Positions 49,401 to 55,000 of a stretch of 55,000 nt of DNA are shown piece by piece; position 1 is the stretch's first letter; each line of letters begins with the position of its first letter. A program made the translations under genes and the position numbers. The stretch is taken from NCBI GenBank assembly GCA_963575745.1, contig CAUYUJ010000869.1, positions 1-55,000 of the forward strand. The letters are read 5' to 3'. Under the pieces are notes generated by a model that saw only the letters and a list, made by a program, of their open reading frames with translations, was not told the origin of the DNA and searched no databases. This DNA is from Prorocentrum cordatum. Its lineage: Eukaryota > Sar > Dinophyceae > Prorocentrales > Prorocentraceae.

Positions 49401-51248
49401 GAACACCACGACGGCCGCGAGCATCACTCCAAAGCCTGAGAGCACCACAGAACCTACGAGCAGCCGAGCGCCGGTTATCACCTTGACGCTAGCACCCCCG
49501 TGGCGGGAGCGCCATTTCGAGTTCGAACGGAACAAATGCCGAACCTCATTTTGCAGGAAGTCCTGTGCGGGGGCGCCATTTCGAAATCGAGGCAGAAAGG
49601 TCTCGATTTCTATATTTGAGGAAGTCCTGTGCGGGGGCGCCATTTCGAAATCGAAGCAGAAAGGTTTCGAAATCTATTTTTGCGAAAATCCTAAGCGGGA
49701 GCGCCATTTCGAAATCGAACCCGGAAATTTCGAAATCGTTCGAACTCGTTTTTTTCGAAGAAATATCAAGCGAAACCGCCGTTTCGGAATGGCCGCACCG
49801 CGTGGCGTTTAAAATTTTAAAAGCCCTGACCCGAAAACTCGAAAATGCAGCTTTCGCATAGGACTTCCCCCCCAAAGCGAGCTCCACTGGATTTCGAAAC
49901 CCTCGGGCTCGATTTCGAAGTGTGGCTTTCGCCTAGGACTTCCCCCCAAAACGGGCTCGACTGCATTTCGAAACCCGCGGGCTCGATTTCGAAAGGGCGG
50001 TGCCGCCCGAGACTGGAACGAAAAATGCTTCAATCGAACATTGTGCTGGGGCGCCGCGGCCTAACGGGCCCACTGCCAACGTTGTACTGGGCCCCGTCGC
50101 CTAACGGGAGGCATTGCATTTTGGCCGAACTTTCGTAGCGGCGGAATGGGACTTCAAACTTCAAAACTTCATGTCAGTCGTGTAAGATGCCCATGGAACT
50201 TCAAACTTCAAAACTTCATGTCCATCGTGTAAGATGCCCAATGGAACTTCAAACTTCAAAACTTCATATCAGTCGTGTAAGATGCCCATGGAACTTCAAA
50301 AACCAAAACTTCATGTCAGTGGTGTAAGATGCCCAGTGGAACTTCAAACTTCAAAACTTCGTATCGGTCGTGTAAGATGCCCATGGAACTTCAAACTCCC
50401 AAACTTCATGTCAGTGGTGTAAGATGCCCATCGGCGCTACGAAAGTTTTGACCCGTTTTGTGTTTTCAGCTAAACAACGCCTGAGCATCACATTGGTTAT
50501 GAACACCACGACGGCCGTGAGCATCACTCCAAAGCCTGAGAGCACCATAGAACCTACGAGCAGCCGGGCGCCGGTTATCACCTTGACGCTAGCACCCCCG
50601 TGGCGGGAGCGCCATTTCGAGCTCGAACGGAACAAATGCCGAACCTCATTTTGCAGGAAGTCCTGTGCGGGGGCGCCATTTCGAAATCGAGGCAGAAAGG
50701 TTTCGATTTCTATGTTTGAGGAAGTCCTGTGCGGGGGCGCCATGTCGAAATCGAAGCAGAAAGGTTTCGAATTCTATGTTTGCGGAAGTCCTAAGCGGGA
50801 GCGCCATTTCGAAATCGAACCCGAAAGTTTCGAAATCGTTCGAACTCGCTTTTTCGAGGAAGTATCAAGCGAAACCGCCGTTTCGAAATGGCCGCACCGT
50901 TGGGCATTTAAAATTTTAAAACCCCTGACCCGAAGACTCGAAAATGCAGCTTTCGCATAGGACTTCCCCCCCAAAACGAGCTCGACTGGATTTCGAAACC
51001 CTCGGGCTAGATTTCGAAGTGTGGCTTTCGCCTAGGACTTCCCCCCCAAAACGAGCTCGACTGGATTTCGAAACCCGCGGGCTCGACTTCGAAAGGGCCG
51101 TGCCGCCCGAGACTGGAACGAAAAATGCTTCAACCGAACATTGTACTGGGGCCCCGCGGCCTAACGGGCCCACTGCCAACGTTGTACTGAGGCCCCGTCG
51201 CCTAACGGGAGGCGTTAAATTTTGGCCGAACTTTCGTAGCGGCGAAGT
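43431..51248. repeat. Six tandem copies of a 1.33-kb higher-order repeat
   Basis: The marker GGCGCTACGAAAGTTTTG occurs at about 44012, 45342, 46671, 48002, 49332 and 50433: spacing 1330, 1329, 1331, 1330 and 1101 bp, the last unit having fewer subrepeats. Each unit has four parts: about eleven 46-bp subrepeats (TTCATGTCAGTCGTGTAAGA), a ~200-bp conserved block, ~65-bp subrepeats with GCGCCATTTCGAAATCGA, and a GC-rich junction in which TTGTACTGGGGCCCCG appears twice beside the small hairpin CGCCT-AACGGG-AGGCG. The array touches the 5' end of the minus-strand coding unit and could be an intron or just its neighbour. Confidence 0.95.
43991..44215 (-). other. Conserved transmembrane-like block of the 1.33-kb repeat (copy 1 of 6)
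   Basis: On the minus strand each repeat unit has an open stretch with ARLLVGSMVLSGFGVMLTAV, then VVFITNVMLRRCLAENTK, a credible membrane helix with flanking basic residues. Equivalent stretches lie at 45324-45545, 46540-46980, 47981-48313, 49311-49643 and 50411-50743. Between copies both silent and replacing changes occur (V/M, T/A, I/M), so strong selection is not evident. The plus strand of the same block is also open (about 178 codons). It may be a captured exon or chance. Confidence 0.35.
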
Positions 51249-51570
51249 AATGGTAATGGGAATGGTAATGGTAATTGTAATGGTAACGGGGTGGCGACTG
51301 GCAATGGCAATAAAATGGCAATGGCAACGGCAACGGCACTGGTAATGGCAATGGCAATGGGAATGGCAACGGCAATGACAATGGCAATTGTAATGGCCAT
51401 GGTAATGGTAATGGTAATGGTCAAGGTACAGGTAAAGATAAAGTAAGGGGAATGGTAATGGTAATGTGAATGGGAATGGGGATGGGAGTGGTAATGGTAA
51501 TGGTAATGGTATTGGGAATGGGAATGGAATGGGAATGGGAGTGGGAGAGATTGAGAGAGAGAGGGAGAAA
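51249..51570. repeat. AATGGT/AATGGC minisatellite and GA tract
   Basis: Hexamer-like repeats GGTAATGGTAATGG and GGCAATGGCAACGG, ending in GAGAGAGAGG near 51550. Confidence 0.95.
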
Positions 51571-51663
51571 GCGAGAGAGGAAATATCATAATAACGATGA
51601 GGAGCAACGTGAAAGATCGTAAAACATCGTCTGAAACTCACAGGGACTCCACAATCCCCCGGC

Positions 51664-51690
51664 CTCTCCTCCTCCTCCTCCTCCTCCTCC

Positions 51691-51745
<55 letters not shown>

Positions 51746-52193
51746 GAACATCATCATCAACCGCAACAGCAAAGCATCCTCACCGTCATCCTCAACATCA
51801 ACCTCATTATCTGCAGTATCCTCGTCCTCTCTCGTCCCCTCCCCTCTCCCCCCCTCCCCGTCCCCCTGTCATCGTCGTCATCCTCCTCCCCTCTCTCGTT
51901 CCCCCCTTTCCTCCACTTGTCCTCGCCCTCGCGCGCCGACGGGCCTTCACGGGCGGGCTTCTCGGCTCCCCCGCGCGCATCGCCAGCGGAGAGGGCTGGA
52001 CATCCCGCCCGCCGTATCCTGGAGGCCGAGGCGCTCCCTGCCCCTGCTGAGCGGGAGGGGGGGAGGGCGGATGCGGATGAGGACGGGGAAGAGGAGGAGG
52101 AGGAGGAGGAGGAGGAGGAGGAGGAGGAGGAGGAGGAGGAGGAGGGCAAGGAGAAGGCTCGGAGGAGGATGAGGATGAGGGTCAGGGTGAGGG

Positions 52194-52270
<77 letters not shown>

Positions 52271-52400
52271 CGGAGGAAGAGGAGGACGAGGAGGAGGAGG
52301 ATTAAGGGCCAGGGGGAGGAGGAGGAGCAGGAGGAGGAGGAGGAGGAGAGGGAGAAGAAGGAGGAGGAGGAGGAGGAGGAGGAGCAGGAGCAGGAAGAGG
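51664..52400. repeat. Several trinucleotide microsatellites
   Basis: (CTC)n at 51664-51690, (ATC)n at 51691-51745, (GAG)n near 52090-52145, (GAT)n at 52195-52270 and (GGA)n near 52310-52390, with C- or G-rich filler. No gene seen. Confidence 0.95.
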
Positions 52401-52533
52401 GAGCTACTGAGTCGAGACAGTGTCTCTCCACCACGACGCCAGGCTAGTCGATGGTCCCGTCGGATGATTTTCGGCCCAGGCGGTGGTAGCGTCATCCACC
52501 GCCTTGCCATGACAGGACCCCCCAAAAAATATT

Positions 52534-53160
52534 TGCCTGACGAAGGACCCAACCATACGCAGTTGCGAGTACCGCATTGTGGGTACCGGTGTCGGTGAAG
52601 CTTCCTATGGGGCTACGAAACGTGTGAGGGGTGCGCCGAAATCGGTGGCGCGGACGCATGTGGACACCGCCACTGGGGCCTTCGGTGGAGCTCCCTATGG
52701 GGCCACGAAGCGCTGTCCTGGGTGGCGTTGACGCATGCGGACCCTGCCACTGGAGCCTTCAGAGGAGCTCCCTGTGGGGCCACGAAACGCTGTCCTGGGT
52801 GGCGTTGACGCATGCGGACCCTGCCACTGGAGCCTTCGGTGGAGCTCCCTGTGGGGCCACGAAACGCTGTCCTGGGTGGCGCTGACGCATGCGGACCCTG
52901 CCACTGGAGCCTTCGGTGGAGATCCCTATGGGGCCACGAAGCGCTGTCCTGGGTGGCGCTGACGCATGCAAACCCTGCCACTGGAGCCTTCGGTGGAGCT
53001 CCCTATGGGGCCACGAAAACGTGCGAGGGGTGTGCCGAAATTATGGACATGTGGAGAGCACGGGCAAGGAGGGGGAGGAGTGGAGCGGGGGCAGCGGGAG
53101 GAGTGACGCGGGGCGCCCTCTTCAAAACGAGGACCCAACACCACAGGATGGTTGGGAATA
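52534..53160 (+). mobile_element. TIR element filled with ~77-bp tandem repeats, copy 2
   Basis: Left end GACGAAGGACCCAACCAT (52540s); right end ATGGTTGGG near 53149-53157. CCCAACCAT and ATGGTTGGG are perfect 9-bp inverted partners. The left ~40 bp (GCAGTTGCGAGT) and right ~70 bp modules match the copy at 29.2-30.8 kb. The interior array has about five ~77-bp units (GTGGGGCCACGAAACGCTGT, GCATGCGGACCCTGCCACTG), related in part to the ~90-bp units of copy 1. Confidence 0.75.
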
Positions 53161-53378
53161 AGAAAACAAAGAAAAATAATAAGACGAATAATATCAGTAA
53201 TACTAATAACGAAACTAAGACAATAAACAGACAAATAATACTAAGACTACTAAGAAAACTAAGAAGAATAAGACAACTAATAATACTAATACTAATACTA
53301 ATAATAATAAAAATAATAATAATAAGAATAATAATAATAATAATAATAATAAGAAGAAGAAGAAGAAGAAGAAGAGGC
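53161..53378. repeat. A-rich AATAAT/AAGAAG microsatellite
   Basis: AT-rich trinucleotide text grading from AATACTAATAC to AATAATAAT to AAGAAGAAG; a strong local drop in GC. Confidence 0.95.
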
Positions 53379-54401
53379 CGAGTCCGTGACCTCAATCGGA
53401 GCCCGACTCGTAACCACAAAGGGCCTCAGGAGGGCGGGCCAGCTGGACCTCATCTCGACTGAGGGCGGGGGGCTATCGTGCGGAGCACCCGGGACGTGTC
53501 CTCGGGAACGGGATCTGAGCAGGGCCCGATCGGCTCCTGCACTGCAAGGGCCCCTCGGCCAAAATGCCAGAAACTGTCGCCATTGGCGGCGAGGGGGCGC
53601 ATATCCCGGCCTAAGCGCGGAAGCGGATGGTCCCAAGTTCGGCTGAGAGTTCACTCCCGCACTCGCGCCGCAAGGGGCCGAGCGAACCTGCTAGTTGGCG
53701 TCACGCACGGCGGCCTCGGTGGCGAGCTGATAGAAGGCCTCGAGAACCGCCTTCGGCAGCCCTGCGCAAGAGGGGCGCAGAGGTTATCCTGCCCTTTGCC
53801 GGTGTGGGCTGTCAGCCAGTCCGTTCCAGCAGCATCTCTAAGGGGGCAGGCGGTTCTGAGCTTACTTAAATTGCGAGTGGCCGTGTGCCCATGTCTGATG
53901 CAGGAAAGAAGTTGCCACTTAGGAACCTCGGGCAACAGATGCGAGTCTTGAATCGGTCTACACTTGATCGAACGCGGACCCCAGACGTGGAACGCGTCGC
54001 CAAACCCCGAGAATGCAACGCATCAAGGCATTCAACTAGAATGTCATCTGTCTGGGTATCTGCAAAGGCCTGGCCGACATCGACCAGCCACGGGCAGCTT
54101 CTGCAACGCAGTCTGTCAGCGCACCGAACAAACGCACGAGACGAGAAAGCAGGAGCGGCCTGGAGGCGGGAAACCGTCTCGGGTCCTCCTTCGACGGGCC
54201 AGACTCCACGGAGCTCTGGACGCTTCTCGAGAGTGCGAAGAATCGCACGGTACCTCTGACGTGAGAGGCCAGCGGTCGCATCATACTTGTCGGTGCAGGG
54301 GAGCGGCGGGGTGGTGGTGCCGAGGGCTCGCTGCGAAGCAGCACCCGCCAGAACATCCGCCTGATGACCCCCTGCTTCCAAACAGAGCCGGTGGCCACTG
54401 A
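53379..54401. other. Unassigned region
   Basis: Overlapping open frames exist on both strands. The longest, minus 54453-53866, contains KYDATAGLSRQRYRAILRTL and WLVDVGQAFADTQTDDILVE and looks moderately protein-like, but no family is recognised and the plus strand is also open. No promoter or RNA gene was seen. Confidence 0.4.
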
Positions 54402-55000
54402 GCTCCTCCAGAGATTGATGGACACAAGGGCCCAGGAAACCTATTCGCGTCACTGGCCGAACCCTCTCCGCGAGCGAAGCAACAGTCGAAATCGAAACCA
54501 GATGCCGCCATTCTTAGTATGGCCGTTGCTTGCTCCTGGGCGCAGGGCTCGGCCAGCTTGCCAACCCCTGAGGAGTGCCAGGTGGCCAGAGCCAAAGGTG
54601 AGCTGGTCAACTCTTTTTGTTCTGAGCTCAACGCTCTCACTGCCACCGTAGCACGCATGGAAAAGCAGGGAGCGTCATGCGAGCACCAGGCAGGGAGACA
54701 GCCCTGCCTGGCTCCAGCAGAGGCTGGGACAAGAAAAAACACAAGGTGTCGAGCAGTTCGTCCAACGCCTAGGGAGCCAGCCCAGAGGCTGGCGCAAGAA
54801 AGGTGCACAGAGCCTCGAGCGGAGGAAAGCTGCGGCCCCACTCGCAGCAAGCGGCCCCCGAGAAGACGAGGGCCAGCCCGCAGAACTAGTCCGAGTCGTC
54901 GGACAAGAAAGGTTGATGGTGCACTGGGACGGTCTCGGCGCCGTCTAAACGAAGGGCGGCAACCACCTCCAGCAAAAAGCGTGCACCAGAGTCAGGGCTT
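54402..55000 (+). CDS. Open frame running off the right edge (partial)
   Basis: The frame is open from just after a TGA at 54399 to the window end. It reads EIDGHKGPGNLFASLAEPSP, then AAILSMAVACSWAQGSASLP, then EECQVARAKGELVNSFCSEL and a helical stretch, then a long Arg/Pro/Ser-rich tail. The first ATG is at 54519, but the protein-like text begins earlier, so an exon start at a preceding AG (CTCCAG near 54410) is possible. No family recognised; it could be the beginning of another retroelement ORF. Confidence 0.4.

Noticed and set aside
44004-50960. Repeated ~178-codon plus-strand ORFs as a tandem gene family
   Set aside because: They lie in satellite DNA, run into ~65-bp subrepeats, show no domain, and the opposite strand is equally open.
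43472-51248. CRISPR-like array (46-bp regularly spaced repeats)
   Set aside because: The units are contiguous tandem repeats with no unique spacers, and the context is a eukaryotic transposon-rich satellite.
53866-54453. Minus-strand 195-codon ORF as a gene
   Set aside because: Some protein-like text, but no recognised domain, an overlapping plus-strand frame and no supporting context; described only as unassigned.

Overview
The window looks like nuclear DNA of a dinoflagellate, or a close relative. It has no bacterial gene layout. Instead it shows dense satellites, a spliced Helitron, Ty1/copia-type retroelements with dinoflagellate-like features, and at least two introns with unusual architecture: one has transposon-like terminal inverted repeats and one has a GA-AG boundary. 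No host housekeeping gene, rRNA, tRNA or spliced-leader RNA was recognised. The assignment rests on element style only and is an inference.

Layout. 1-4.0 kb: a GCTGAGG satellite, GC-rich sequence without a convincing gene, and microsatellites. 4.07-14.1 kb (+): one large, damaged autonomous Helitron. In order it carries a three-repeat helical N-terminus, C2H2 zinc fingers, a DUF6570-like region, an HUH/two-tyrosine Rep nuclease, a Pif1-family helicase and a helicase C-terminal exon. Introns at 7230-8092 and 13576-13881 can be placed because removing them rejoins the protein in frame. 14.1-17.3 kb: stacked satellites and trinucleotide repeats. 17.38-23.2 kb (-): a decayed Ty1/copia element with Gag, zinc knuckle, protease region, integrase, reverse transcriptase and RNase H in the usual order, split by frameshifts. 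23.4-25.1 kb: ATC-type microsatellite sea.

26.05-43.43 kb (-): a second, very unusual copia-derived unit. Reverse transcriptase and RNase H run straight into a 1,339-codon open segment with a methyltransferase-like block. About 10 kb of further minus-strand coding follows, which I cannot assign, including a 997-codon open frame. Single stop codons of all three kinds and a few frameshifts interrupt otherwise clean frames. A TIR/TSD element (41.8-42.5 kb) and a repeat-filled TIR element (29.2-30.8 kb) are inserted in it. 43.43-51.25 kb: six tandem copies of a 1.33-kb higher-order repeat. 51.25-53.4 kb: microsatellites and a second copy of the repeat-filled TIR element. 53.4-55 kb: unrecognised sequence and an open frame running off the right edge.

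The most striking signal cuts across these elements. Very short hairpin-like words are scattered in frame through both large coding units. In the Helitron the 17-mer GGTGCTTCTCAGCCTGC and its variants encode Gly-Ala-(Ser/Pro/Ala)-Gln-Pro-Ala linkers. In the minus-strand unit, GGCT-C-AGCC palindromes encode Gly-Ser-Ala or Ala-Gln-Pro, and their arms change in complementary fashion. Both share a CTCAG centre. Neither occurs in the neighbouring 17-23 kb copia element. They behave like tiny palindromic insertions tolerated inside proteins.
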